From Micromonospora rifamycinica (GTDB lineage Bacteria; Actinomycetota; Actinomycetes; Mycobacteriales; Micromonosporaceae), in the NCBI RefSeq assembly GCF_900090265.1, contig NZ_LT607752.1, forward strand, positions 372,001 through 436,000: a stretch of 64,000 bases of DNA, read 5' to 3'. The position numbers and the translations under genes were made by a program. The notes below the pieces were generated by a model that saw only the letters and a program-made list of their open reading frames with translations, did no database searches and had not been told where the DNA came from. Shown here in pieces: positions 25,561-34,045 of this stretch (its first letter is position 1; each line of letters opens with the position of its first letter).

Positions 25561-25632
25561 GCGGATCACCCGGCTGGTCCGGCCCGGCCGCACGGGGGAG
25601 CGGATCACCCGGCTCTGGTCCGGCCCGGCCGC
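25561..25632. repeat. Two imperfect ~31-33-bp direct repeats
   Basis: GCGGATCACCCGGCT then (CT)GGTCCGGCCCGGCCGC occurs at 25561-25591 and 25600-25632, the second with a 2-bp insertion. They sit in the 105-bp gap between convergent mshC and lrp. They may act as an intergenic spacer or terminator; no hairpin as strong as others in the window is seen. Confidence 0.55.
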
Positions 25633-25649
25633 TGACGGTGGGGGCGCGC

Positions 25650-26096
25650 TCACCGGCCGCCGCGTCGTGACGTCGGCTGGCGCAGCGCGACCCGGGTCTG
25701 GGTCTGCACCACGCCGCAGCTCTTCTTGAGCCGACGCAGCAGCGAGTCCAGGGCCGCGGTGTCGCGCAGCCGGGCCCGCAGCAGGTAGTCGTAGGGGCCG
25801 GTCATGTGCACCGCGTCGATGACCTGCGGGATCGGGGCGATGGCGGCGACGAACGTCTCGTAGTCGGTGTCGGCGTCGAGGAGCACGTCGACGAACACCT
25901 CCAGGCCACCGTGGGGTTCCGGTGCGTCGTGGCCGGTGACGACGGTGTAGCCGAGGATGACGCCGTCGTCCTCCAACCGGCGGACCCGGGCGGCGGTGGC
26001 GTTGGTGCCGAGGCCGATCCGTCGGCCGATCTCGCTGAACGAGCACCGCGCATTGTCCTGCAGGATGCCGAGAATCTGCTCGTCCAGCGCGTCCAC
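25650..26096 (-). CDS. Lrp/AsnC-family regulator
   Basis: 148 residues: AsnC-type helix-turn-helix (MDALDEQILGILQDNARCSFSEIGRRIGLGTNATAARVRRLEDDGVI, residues 1-48) and the RAM effector-binding domain (HMTGPYDYLLRARLRDTAALDSLLRRLKK). GTG start 26096. It is divergent from the lysE-type exporter at 26165 with a palindrome in the shared 68-bp region, the classical layout of an amino-acid exporter and its activator. Confidence 0.92.
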   Translation of the reverse strand: MDALDEQILGILQDNARCSFSEIGRRIGLGTNATAARVRRLEDDGVILGYTVVTGHDAPEPHGGLEVFVDVLLDADTDYETFVAAIAPIPQVIDAVHMTGPYDYLLRARLRDTAALDSLLRRLKKSCGVVQTQTRVALRQPTSRRGGR

Positions 26097-26113
26097 ACCG
26101 GGAATCGTACGGT

Positions 26114-26136
26114 GCCGCCGGATAATTGTCGGCGGC
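26114..26136. promoter_or_regulatory. Candidate Lrp operator between lrp and lysE
   Basis: Inverted repeat GCCGCCG / CGGCGGC around an AT-rich 9-bp centre (GATAATTGT) in an otherwise GC-rich intergenic region. The dyad with AT core matches the general form of Lrp/AsnC sites and lies between the two divergent starts. Confidence 0.5.
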
Positions 26137-26164
26137 TCGCCCGCGTTTCGCCCAGACTCGGGGG

Positions 26165-26935
26165 ATGGTTGATGACGTCGTGGTGCTCGCGGTCGCCGGC
26201 TTCGCCGCCGGGCTGGGGGTGGCGATGCCGCTCGGGGCGATCGGGGTGCTGGTCGTTCGGGAGGGGATGCTGCGCGGCCACCGCGGCGGGTTGGCCGCCG
26301 CTTCCGGCGTGGCCACCGTCGACACCCTGTACTGCCTCGGCGCGCTGCTGACCGGGGCCGCGATCGCGCCGGTGATCGCCTCGTGGGGGGACACCCCCCG
26401 CTACCTGTCCGGGGTGGTGGTCATCGCGCTGGGCTGCCACCAGCTGATCGCGCTGCGCCGCGCGCCGGCCGGCGCGCGGCCCGCCCCGGTCGGCCCCGTC
26501 ACCGCCGGTCCTCCGGCCGCCACCGTCCCCGGGGCCGGTCCGGCCGCCGTAGACCTGGCCAGGGCCGGTGCCGCCGGCGGTCCGGTGCCGGTGGGGGTGG
26601 GTCCTGCGGGTCCGGCCGGTGCCGGCGTGGCGACCGGACACCGGTCGGTCTACGCCCGGTTCGTGCTCCTGACCGCGATCAACCCGTTGACCCTGCTGTA
26701 CTTCTTCGCGCTGGCCGGGATGGTGACCGCCGCGACGGGCACCTGGATCGGACCCGCCGTGTTCGTCGCCGCCGCCGGTCTGGCCTCGCTGCTGTGGCAG
26801 ACCGTGCTCGCGATGATCGGCGCGGCCCTGGGCGCCACGGTCCCGCCCCGGGTGGGCGAGGCGCTCGGGGTGGTGGCCTCACTGGTCGTCGTCGCGCTCG
26901 GGGTGGCCGTGCTGGTGGCCACCGCGCGCACCTGA
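26165..26935 (+). CDS. LysE-family amino-acid exporter
   Basis: 256 residues with six hydrophobic segments in the LysE/RhtB pattern: GFAAGLGVAMPLGAIGVLVVREGMLRGHRGGLAAASGVATVDTLY at the N-terminus is the LysE signature, and VLLTAINPLTLLYFFALAGMV is the matching repeat in the second half. Between them is an unusually long Ala/Pro/Gly-rich loop (about residues 100-165), which is probably cytoplasmic. ATG 26165 has GGGG-rich sequence upstream. Exports an amino acid; which one is not decidable. Confidence 0.85.
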   Translation: MVDDVVVLAVAGFAAGLGVAMPLGAIGVLVVREGMLRGHRGGLAAASGVATVDTLYCLGALLTGAAIAPVIASWGDTPRYLSGVVVIALGCHQLIALRRAPAGARPAPVGPVTAGPPAATVPGAGPAAVDLARAGAAGGPVPVGVGPAGPAGAGVATGHRSVYARFVLLTAINPLTLLYFFALAGMVTAATGTWIGPAVFVAAAGLASLLWQTVLAMIGAALGATVPPRVGEALGVVASLVVVALGVAVLVATART

Positions 26936-26994
26936 GGCGTTCCCGGGGCGGCCCGCCCACTGTCGCCCGCCGGTGTGCGGTGGTGGTATCCCGG

Positions 26995-27786
26995 TCAGCC
27001 GAGGACCAGCCCGGGGTCCGGATCCGGGTCCTGCGCCGGGGCGGGTACCTGGTACTCCTCGGTCAGCGTGGTCATCGGGCCGGGCCAGGTGGCCTGGGCG
27101 ACCTCGATCGGTCTGCGGTGGGTGTCGTAGGCGACGTGCAGCAGGTGCAGCACCGGGGTGTCCGGGCGGATCTGGAGGGTCTCGGCCTCCTCCCGGCTGG
27201 GCTGGCGGGCGCTGATGGTGTCGGCGGCGGTGGCGTACCGGCGTCCGGTCGCCTCCTCGGCCTCCTGGTAGAGCGGCCGACCGAACGCCTCGGCCCGCTC
27301 CAGTGAGGTGCCGGCGGTGTCCTTCGGCAGGAACCAGGAGGCGCCCACCTCCACCGGGGAGTCGTCGGTGCGGACCAGGTGCCGGCGGCAGAGCAGCTCG
27401 GTGCCGTCGGCGACGCCGAACGCGTCGGCCACCTCGGGCGGGGCGGGTGCCCGGCCGACCGAGACGAGCTGCTGGCGGTACCGGGCGGCGAGGTCGGCGT
27501 GGTAGCCCCGGAAGCCACCGTAACGGCCCCGGGAGAGCCGGTTGAGTCGCCGCCGGGTGCCCCGGACGTACGTACCGGAGCCGGGTTTGGTGATCAGGAT
27601 GCCCTCGACCCGCAACTGGTCGACGGCGCGCTGCACGGTCTGCTTGGCGACCCCGAACATCTCGGCGATGGCCGGGATGGACGGCAGTCGCTCGCCCGGC
27701 CCCCAGTCACCCCGGCGCACCTGGGCCTTGAGCTGCGCGGCGATCTGCCGGTGCGGGAACTCGGCGGCTCCCGGGTTGATCTGCAC
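26995..27786 (-). CDS. GntR-family regulator (HutC/UTRA type)
   Basis: 263 residues. Winged helix with RQIAAQLKAQVRRGDWGPGERLPSIPAIAEMFGVAKQTVQRAVDQLRVEGILITKPGSGTYV (about 13-76) and a UTRA ligand-binding domain (about 100-245: ELLCRRHLVRTDDSPVEVGASWFLPKDTAGT...). GTG start 27786. A CTAGG/CCTAG palindrome 20 bp upstream suggests autoregulation. No metabolic partner is adjacent. Confidence 0.88.
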   Translation of the reverse strand: MQINPGAAEFPHRQIAAQLKAQVRRGDWGPGERLPSIPAIAEMFGVAKQTVQRAVDQLRVEGILITKPGSGTYVRGTRRRLNRLSRGRYGGFRGYHADLAARYRQQLVSVGRAPAPPEVADAFGVADGTELLCRRHLVRTDDSPVEVGASWFLPKDTAGTSLERAEAFGRPLYQEAEEATGRRYATAADTISARQPSREEAETLQIRPDTPVLHLLHVAYDTHRRPIEVAQATWPGPMTTLTEEYQVPAPAQDPDPDPGLVLG

Positions 27787-27805
27787 GCCCGCCTCCTCAT
27801 GACAG

Positions 27806-27827
27806 CTAGGTTCCTAGGATGCCCTAG
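27806..27827 (-). promoter_or_regulatory. Candidate GntR autoregulatory operator
   Basis: CTAGGTTCCTAG (27806-27817) is a 5+2+5 inverted repeat, followed by another CCTAG at 27823-27827. It is the only CTAG-rich patch nearby and lies directly upstream of the gntR start. CTAG tetramers are rare in this GC-rich genome, which adds weight. Confidence 0.55.
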
Positions 27828-27858
27828 CGGGAGTGACGGCGCCACCCCGGACACGCGA

Positions 27859-27888
27859 CCGCCCCGGTCGGCTGACCGACCGGGGCGG
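27859..27888 (-). terminator. Terminator after the PAC2 gene
   Basis: Perfect 13-bp stem CCGCCCCGGTCGG / CCGACCGGGGCGG with a CTGA tetraloop, 17 bp beyond the PAC2 stop and upstream of the gntR promoter. Confidence 0.72.
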
Positions 27889-27905
27889 ACCGACGGTAGG
27901 CGTTG

Positions 27906-28775
27906 TTACCAGGAACCGGCGGTGGGGCCGGCGGAACCGCCCCGACGACGCAGGTACTTCTCGAACTCCTGGGCGATCTCGTCGCCGGTCAGCGGGGTGA
28001 TGCCCGCGTCACCCACCCGCTCCTCCAGCTCGCGGACGTACTCGCCCAACTCGGCGTCCTGCTCGGCGGCGCTGCGGACCCGCTGCTCCCACTCGGCGGC
28101 CTCCTCGGCCAGGTCGGCCATCGGCACCGGCAGGTCGAGCACGTCCTCCACCCGGTGCAGCAGGGCGAGGGTGGCCTTCGGGCAGGGCGGGTTGTTGGCG
28201 TAGTGCGGCACGTGCACCCAGAACGAGACCGCGTCGACCTCGGCCCGGGTGCAGGCGTCCTGGAGCACCCCGACGATACCGGTGGGCCCGTCGTAGCGGG
28301 TGGGGGTGAGCTGGTAGCGCTGGGCGGCCTGGGCGTCGGAGGCGCTGCCGCTGATCGGCAACGGCCGGGTGTACGGCACGTCGGCCAGCAACGCGCCGAG
28401 CAGCACCACCCGCTCCACCTCCAGGCTGTGGCAGATCTCCAGCACCTGCTGGCAGAAGGTGCGCCAGCGCATGCTCGGCTCGATGCCCCGGATCAGCACC
28501 ACGTCGCGCTCGGTGCCCTCGGGGCTGGCCACCATGAACTTCGTGGTGGGCCACTCCACCCGGCGTGTCTCGCCGTCGGACATCGTGATGGTCGGGCGGC
28601 TGACCTGGAAGTCGTAGAACTCCTCCGGGTCGATCTCGGTGATCTCCCGGGCCTGCCAGACCTGTTCGAGGTGTTCCACGGCGGCGGTGGAGGCGTCCGC
28701 GGCGTCGTTCCAGCCCTCGAAGGCGGCGATCGCCACCGGGGACCGCAGCACCGGCAGCCCGTCGAACTCGGTCAC
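27906..28775 (-). CDS. PAC2-family protein (proteasome-assembly-chaperone fold)
   Basis: 289 residues with the PAC2 domain: PVAIAAFEGWNDAADASTAAVEHL near the N-terminus, VVLIRGIEPSMRWRTFCQQVLEICHSLEVERVVLLGALLADVPYTRPLPISG in the middle, and FWVHVPHYANNPPCPKATLALLHRVEDVLDLPV later. It ends with charged helices (AAEWEQRVRSAAEQDAELGEYVRELEERVG). Such proteins are conserved in actinobacteria next to metH or proteasome-associated genes, but their function there is unproven. GTG start 28775. Confidence 0.9.
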   Translation of the reverse strand: MTEFDGLPVLRSPVAIAAFEGWNDAADASTAAVEHLEQVWQAREITEIDPEEFYDFQVSRPTITMSDGETRRVEWPTTKFMVASPEGTERDVVLIRGIEPSMRWRTFCQQVLEICHSLEVERVVLLGALLADVPYTRPLPISGSASDAQAAQRYQLTPTRYDGPTGIVGVLQDACTRAEVDAVSFWVHVPHYANNPPCPKATLALLHRVEDVLDLPVPMADLAEEAAEWEQRVRSAAEQDAELGEYVRELEERVGDAGITPLTGDEIAQEFEKYLRRRGGSAGPTAGSW

Positions 28776-29034
28776 GCCGTCACCTCGCCCCGCTCGTCGC
28801 CGACGGCGCCGGGGGTCGTCCCGGTCACCCGCCCGCCGTGCACGGTGGCGTCCCTGATGTCCTTCACGTCCGCCAGCCTACGTCCCGGTGCGGCGGGTGG
28901 CCCGTCGGCCGCGCCGGTCCGCCGACCCGCCGGGTCACCGAACCGGTACGAACCGGCCCGGTGAGCGGAGGGACACATAGTGGGACGGCGCCGGGGGTCA
29001 GCAATCGGCGGGACTCGCGCACTAACCTGAACCT

Positions 29035-32000
29035 GTGCGGACTTCGTTGCGGGATGTGCTGGCCGACCGGATTCTCATCGCCGACGGCGCGATGGGGACA
29101 ATGCTCCAGGCTGCCGACCTGAGCCTCGACGACTTCGAAGGGCTGGAGGGCTGCAACGAGATCCTCAACGTGACCCGGCCCGACGTCGTCCGCGGGGTGC
29201 ACGAGGCGTACCTGGCGGCCGGCGCGGACTGCGTCGAGACGAACACGTTCGGCGCCAACCTCGCCAACCTCGCCGAGTACGACATCCCGCAGCGCATCCG
29301 GGAGCTGTCCGAGGCCGGCGCGCGGATCGCCCGGGAGGCCGCCGACGCGTACGCGACCGCCGATCGGCCCCGCTTCGTGCTCGGCTCGATCGGCCCCGGC
29401 ACCAAGCTGCCCACCCTGGGCCACGCCCCGTATGCGACGCTGCGGGACGCCTACCAGGAGAACGCCGCCGGGCTGATCGCCGGCGGGTCGGACGCGTTGA
29501 TCATCGAAACCTGCCAGGACCTGCTCCAGGTCAAGGCGGCCGTGGTCGGGTCGAAGCGGGCGATGGCCGAGCTGGGGCAGCAGGTGCCGATCATCTGCCA
29601 CGTGGCGGTGGAGACCACCGGCACCATGCTGGTGGGCAGCGAGATCGGCGCGGCGCTGGCGGCCATCGAGCCGCTGGGGGTGGACCTGATCGGGCTGAAC
29701 TGCTCGACCGGCCCGGCCGAGATGGGCGAGCACCTGCGGTACCTCTCCCAGCACTCCCGGATCCCGCTGTCGGTGATGCCGAACGCCGGCCTGCCGGTGC
29801 TGACCGCCGACGGGGCGTACTTCCCGCTGAGCCCGGTGGAGCTGGCCGACGCCCTGGAGCGGTTCGTCGCCGACTACGGAGTGGGGCTGATCGGCGGCTG
29901 CTGCGGCACCACCCCGGAGCACATCCGGGCGCTGGCCGAGCGGTTGCACGGCGCGACCCCGGCGGCCCGGGAGCCCCGGCACGAGGCCGGTGTCTCGTCG
30001 ATCTACCACCCGGTGCCGTTCGCCCAGGACGCCTCGGTGCTGATGGTGGGGGAGCGCACCAACGCCAACGGCTCCAAGGCGTTCCGTGAGTCGATGCTCG
30101 CCGCCGACTGGCAGGCGTGCGTGGAGGTGGCCCGCAGCCAGGCCCGCGACGGGTCGCACCTGCTCGACCTGTGCGTCGACTACGTCGGCCGGGACGGCAC
30201 CCAGGACATGCGGGAGCTGGCCGGTCGGTTCGCCACCGCGTCCACCCTGCCGATCATGCTGGACTCCACCGAGCCGGCGGTGATCGAGGCCGGGTTGGAG
30301 ATGCTCGGCGGGCGTTGCGTGGTCAACTCGGTCAACTTCGAGGACGGCGACGGCCCCGACTCCCGCTACGCCCGGGTGATGCCGGTGATCGCCGAGCACG
30401 GGGCGGCCGTGGTGGCGCTGCTCATCGACGAGGAGGGGCAGGCGCGTACCCGGGAGTGGAAGGTCCGGGTGGCGGCCCGGCTGATCGACGACCTGACCGG
30501 CCGCTGGGGGATGGACCGGTCGGACATCCTCATCGACGCGCTGACCTTCCCGATCGCCACCGGCCAGGAGGAGACCCGGCGCGACGGCATCGAGACGATC
30601 GAGGCGATCCGGGAGATCGCCGCCCGCTACCCGGGGGTCAACTTCACCCTGGGCATCTCGAACGTCTCCTTCGGGCTCAACCCGGCGGCCCGGCAGGTGC
30701 TCAACTCGGTGTTCCTGCACGAGTGCGTGCAGGCCGGGTTGACGTCGGCGATCGTGCACGCCAGCAAGATCCTGCCGATGTCGAAGATCCCCGAGGCGCA
30801 GCGCGAGGTCGCCCTCGACCTGATCTACGACCGGCGGCGTGAGGGCTACGACCCGGTGCAGCGGTTCATCGAGGCGTTCGAGGGTGTCGACGCCGCGTCG
30901 GCGCGGGCCACCCGGGCCGAGGAGTTGGCCGGGCTGCCGCTGGACGAGCGGCTCAAGCGGCGGATCATCGACGGCGAGCGCAACGGCCTGGAGGCCGACC
31001 TGGACGCCGCGATGGCGCAGGGCCGGTCCCCGCTGTCCATCATCAACGACATCCTGCTGGACGGGATGAAGGTCGTCGGCGAGCTGTTCGGCTCCGGGCA
31101 GATGCAGCTGCCGTTCGTGCTCCAGTCCGCCGAGGTGATGAAGACGGCGGTGGCCTACCTGGAGCCGCACATGGAGGCGGTCGAGGACGGCGGCAAGGGC
31201 CGGATCGTGCTGGCCACCGTACGTGGCGACGTGCACGACATCGGCAAGAACCTGGTCGACATCATCCTGTCCAACAACGGCTACGAGGTCGTCAACATCG
31301 GCATCAAGCAGCCGATCAACGCGATCCTCGACGCGGCCGAGGAGCACCGGGCCGACGCGATCGGGATGTCCGGGCTGCTGGTCAAAAGCACCGTGATCAT
31401 GAAGGAGAACCTCGCCGAGATGGCGTCGCGCGGGGTGGCCGACCGGTGGCCGGTGCTGTTGGGCGGGGCGGCGCTGACCCGCGCGTACGTCGAGGACGAC
31501 CTGCGGGCGATGTTCCCCGGCCAGGTGCACTACGCGCGGGACGCCTTCGAGGGGCTGGCCCTGATGGACCGGGTGATGACCGCCAAGCGCGGTGGCGCCC
31601 CGGTGATCGACCCGGAGCGGGAGGCGGCGCTGGCGGCCCGGCGGGCCCGCCGGGAGAAGCAGCGCACCCTGGTCACCGAGGTGCTGCCGGAGCTGCACGA
31701 CGCCTCGGTCCGCTCGGACGTGGCGACCGACGTGGCGGTGCCCAGCCCGCCGTTCTTCGGCACCCGGGTGGTCAAGGGGGTGCCGTTGGCCGACTACGCG
31801 GCGCTGCTGGACGAGCGGGCCACCTTCCTCGGTCAGTGGGGGCTGCGCGGCACGCGGGGCGGCGACGGCCCGTCGTACGAGGAGCTGGTGGAGACCGAGG
31901 GTCGGCCCCGGCTGCGGTACTGGCTGGACCGGCTGATCGCCGACCAGGTGCTGGAGGCGGCCGTGGTGTACGGCTACTTCCCGGCCTACTCCGAGGGCAA

Positions 32001-32550
32001 CGACCTGGTGGTGCTGGACGAGAACGGCAACACCGAGCGGGCCCGGTTCTCCTTCCCCCGGCAGCGGCAGGAGCGGCGACTGTGCCTGGCCGACTTCTTC
32101 CGTCCGAGGGGCGACCAGTTGGACGTGGTGGCGTTGCAGCTGGTCACCGTCGGGCAGCCGATCAGCGAGTACACCGCCAAGATGTTCGCCGCCAACGAGT
32201 ACCGCGACTATCTGGAGGTGCACGGGCTGTCCGTGCAGCTCACCGAGGCGCTGGCCGAGTACTGGCACCGGCGGATCCGCTCCGAGCTGACCCTGCCCGA
32301 TGGCGGCGCGGTCGCCACCGGCGACCCGTCCGACCTGGCCGGCCTGCTGCGCAACGACTACCGGGGCTGCCGGTACGCGTTCGGCTACCCGGCCTGCCCG
32401 GACCTGGAGGACCGGGCGAAGGTGGTGGACCTGCTCGGCGCGGAGCGGATCGGGGTGCAGCTCTCGGAGGAGTTCCAGTTGGTGCCGGAGCAGGCCACCG
32501 ACGCGATCGTGGTGCATCACCCGGAGGCGAACTACTTCAACGCCAAGTGA
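29035..32550 (+). CDS. metH: Cobalamin-dependent methionine synthase
   Basis: 1171 residues, full-length MetH, transferring the methyl group of 5-methyltetrahydrofolate via cobalamin to homocysteine. Domains in order: homocysteine-binding TIM barrel (about 1-305; zinc cysteines in GLNCSTGP and GGCCGTTPEHI), pterin-binding domain (about 325-615), cobalamin cap and binding domain (about 640-870, with GDVHDIGKN supplying the lower-ligand His), and AdoMet-dependent activation domain to the end. GTG start. The last codons (FNAK and stop) form the left attachment core of the integrated element, so the protein sequence is preserved by the insertion. Confidence 0.97.
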   Translation: MRTSLRDVLADRILIADGAMGTMLQAADLSLDDFEGLEGCNEILNVTRPDVVRGVHEAYLAAGADCVETNTFGANLANLAEYDIPQRIRELSEAGARIAREAADAYATADRPRFVLGSIGPGTKLPTLGHAPYATLRDAYQENAAGLIAGGSDALIIETCQDLLQVKAAVVGSKRAMAELGQQVPIICHVAVETTGTMLVGSEIGAALAAIEPLGVDLIGLNCSTGPAEMGEHLRYLSQHSRIPLSVMPNAGLPVLTADGAYFPLSPVELADALERFVADYGVGLIGGCCGTTPEHIRALAERLHGATPAAREPRHEAGVSSIYHPVPFAQDASVLMVGERTNANGSKAFRESMLAADWQACVEVARSQARDGSHLLDLCVDYVGRDGTQDMRELAGRFATASTLPIMLDSTEPAVIEAGLEMLGGRCVVNSVNFEDGDGPDSRYARVMPVIAEHGAAVVALLIDEEGQARTREWKVRVAARLIDDLTGRWGMDRSDILIDALTFPIATGQEETRRDGIETIEAIREIAARYPGVNFTLGISNVSFGLNPAARQVLNSVFLHECVQAGLTSAIVHASKILPMSKIPEAQREVALDLIYDRRREGYDPVQRFIEAFEGVDAASARATRAEELAGLPLDERLKRRIIDGERNGLEADLDAAMAQGRSPLSIINDILLDGMKVVGELFGSGQMQLPFVLQSAEVMKTAVAYLEPHMEAVEDGGKGRIVLATVRGDVHDIGKNLVDIILSNNGYEVVNIGIKQPINAILDAAEEHRADAIGMSGLLVKSTVIMKENLAEMASRGVADRWPVLLGGAALTRAYVEDDLRAMFPGQVHYARDAFEGLALMDRVMTAKRGGAPVIDPEREAALAARRARREKQRTLVTEVLPELHDASVRSDVATDVAVPSPPFFGTRVVKGVPLADYAALLDERATFLGQWGLRGTRGGDGPSYEELVETEGRPRLRYWLDRLIADQVLEAAVVYGYFPAYSEGNDLVVLDENGNTERARFSFPRQRQERRLCLADFFRPRGDQLDVVALQLVTVGQPISEYTAKMFAANEYRDYLEVHGLSVQLTEALAEYWHRRIRSELTLPDGGAVATGDPSDLAGLLRNDYRGCRYAFGYPACPDLEDRAKVVDLLGAERIGVQLSEEFQLVPEQATDAIVVHHPEANYFNAK

Positions 32551-32551
32551 C
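32536..32551 (+). repeat. attL core of the integrated element (in metH 3' end)
   Basis: TTCAACGCCAAGTGAC, spanning the last four codons and stop of metH, recurs exactly at 44784-44799 in the same orientation. The flanking bases differ on both sides, so the match is limited to 16 bp. An integrase gene starts its 3' end 46 bp away. Confidence 0.8.
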
Positions 32552-32596
32552 GCCCTAACCCGCCCTGAGCTGCGCGAACACCGTTCCGGCACCCTG

Positions 32597-33817
32597 CTAG
32601 GCCGTCGCCAGGCCGTCGGGGGTCGTGGGGCCGTGCCCGAAGGCGGAGTCGATCGCCCGGCGGGTGCGGTCCTCGCTGGTCGGCAGGAGATGGGTGTAGA
32701 CCCGCAGGGTGAAGCCGGGGTCGGCGTGGCCGAGGTACAGCGACAGCGCCTTGATGTTCTCGCCCGCGTCGAGCAGCACCGAGGCGTACGTGTGGCGTAG
32801 GACGTGCATGCCGTTCTGTCGGGTGTCCTCGACGCCGGCCGCCCGGATGGCCGGCTTCCACACATTGGCGTTGAACGACGGTCGGCTGATCGGGTCGCCG
32901 TTGGCGGTGCTGAGGTAGACCGTGACCGTCCGGGGTTCGCCGTCGGGGGTGCCCCATGGCAGGGTCACCGGTACGGGGGCGACCTGGTCGGCGTGCTCGC
33001 GTAGCCGTGCCGCGACCGCGTCGGGTAGCGGGACCTCCCGCAACTTGCCGCCCTTGGGTGGGGCGAAGACCAGGGTTCCCCGCACGATCTTGATCTGGCG
33101 GACGACGTGGAGCAGTCGCCGCGAGGTGTCGACGTCGTCCGGGCTGACGGCGAAGATCTCGCCCTGCCGGAGTCCGCAGCCGGCACCCAGGTCGACGGCG
33201 ATCCGATAGCGTTCCCGCATCACGGCACGGAACGAGGCGAGGCGGTCCGTCGACCAGGGGAGGACCTTGGCCGGGACGTACCGGGGAGCCCGGACCGTCT
33301 TGAGTGCGCAGGGGTTGCTGATCACCTTCCGGTCGTCGACGGCCGCGTTGAGGATCATCGACACGTCGTTGAACAGGTTCCGCCGGTAGCTGGCCGCCAT
33401 GCCCGAGTCCTGGAGCTGCTTGGCCCAGGCCCGGATCGTGTTCGGCTGGACGGCGGCGATGGGGCGGTCACCGAAGACCGGGTAGACGTGCAGGCGGAAC
33501 TGTCGCTCCAACCGTTCCCGGGTCGACTCGTCGCAGGATGCGGCGCTCAGCCACTCGTCGGCGTACTTGCGGAACGTCACCCGACCGGCGTCCGGGTCCA
33601 CGTAGGTGCCCTTGAGGATGTCGGCCTGGACCTGGGCGAGAAACGCCGAGGCGTCCCGCTTGCGCCTGTCCGGGAACGACTCCGAACGCTCCCGTCCGTC
33701 CGGGCCGATGTAGCGCACCCGGTAGCGCATCCCCTTGCCGTGGGTGGCCTTGGGCACCTGGACGTTGCGGTCGTCGACGACGACCGTCTTGTACCAGCGA
33801 TCCTCGATGTGAGCCAT
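32597..33817 (-). CDS. int: Tyrosine integrase of the AICE
   Basis: 406 residues, with an N-terminal AP2-like arm-binding region (RYRVRYIGPDGRERSESFPDRRKRDASAFLAQV), a SAM-like core-binding domain (about 80-170) and the catalytic domain. Active-site residues are R217 (GCGLRQGE), H338 and R341 (HVLRHTYAS), H364 (YLGHAD) and nucleophile Y374 (VYTHLLP). Strong GGGAGG before ATG 33817. It lies immediately inside the attL core, as in pSAM2-type elements, and follows xis on the same strand. Catalyses site-specific insertion at the metH 3' end (inferred from the boundary repeats). Confidence 0.95.
   Translation of the reverse strand: MAHIEDRWYKTVVVDDRNVQVPKATHGKGMRYRVRYIGPDGRERSESFPDRRKRDASAFLAQVQADILKGTYVDPDAGRVTFRKYADEWLSAASCDESTRERLERQFRLHVYPVFGDRPIAAVQPNTIRAWAKQLQDSGMAASYRRNLFNDVSMILNAAVDDRKVISNPCALKTVRAPRYVPAKVLPWSTDRLASFRAVMRERYRIAVDLGAGCGLRQGEIFAVSPDDVDTSRRLLHVVRQIKIVRGTLVFAPPKGGKLREVPLPDAVAARLREHADQVAPVPVTLPWGTPDGEPRTVTVYLSTANGDPISRPSFNANVWKPAIRAAGVEDTRQNGMHVLRHTYASVLLDAGENIKALSLYLGHADPGFTLRVYTHLLPTSEDRTRRAIDSAFGHGPTTPDGLATA
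32599..32616 (+). repeat. Arm-type repeat, left copy
   Basis: AGGCCGTCGCCAGGCCGT, an 18-mer made of two AGGCCGT heptamers 4 bp apart, overlaps the int 3' end. An exact copy is at 44658-44675 near the other end. Inside the element at both ends, it fits integrase arm-binding sites. Confidence 0.6.
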
Positions 33818-33832
33818 GGTCGGTTCCTCCCC

Positions 33833-34021
33833 TCAAGCTGCGGTCTGCTGGACGAACCAGGCCCGGACGGCATCCGGGTCGTAGCGCAGATGACGGCCGA
33901 CGCGGGCCGCAGGTGGCCCGGTGCGACGCTTGCGCCAGGTGTAGAGGGTCTGGACGGGAACGCCGAGGTACGCCGAGACGTCGTCGACGGTCCAGAGCTT
34001 GAGCGGTGACACGGGGGTCAT
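33833..34021 (-). CDS. xis: Excisionase-type helix-turn-helix protein
   Basis: 62 residues: LWTVDDVSAYLGVPVQTLYTWRKRRTGPPAARVGRHLRYDPDAVRAWFVQQ, a MerR-like winged-helix (HTH_17) of the kind used by actinomycete excisionases. ATG 34021. It ends 15 bp before the int start, so the two are co-transcribed, as in pSAM2. Needed with Int for excision in that system; here by homology. Confidence 0.88.
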   Translation of the reverse strand: MTPVSPLKLWTVDDVSAYLGVPVQTLYTWRKRRTGPPAARVGRHLRYDPDAVRAWFVQQTAA

Positions 34022-34045
34022 GTCGTCTCCCAGCAGTCGGAGGGG

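Noticed and set aside
28772..28867. 31-codon minus frame (GTG 28867) overlapping the PAC2 start by GTGA
   Set aside because: Possible coupled leader, but no ribosome binding site or conserved pattern is visible; too weak to list as a gene.
28976..29034. Cobalamin riboswitch upstream of metH
   Set aside because: The gap to the PAC2 region is short and no B12-box-like pattern was seen.
32599..32616. The 18-bp AGGCCGT repeat as the true attachment core
   Set aside because: If it were the core, a duplicate of the metH end would remain outside the element at 44784. The 16-bp metH copy as outermost repeat explains the boundary better.
28864..32865. 4-kb minus-strand frame opposite metH
   Set aside because: Antisense shadow of metH; it carries no recognisable domain.
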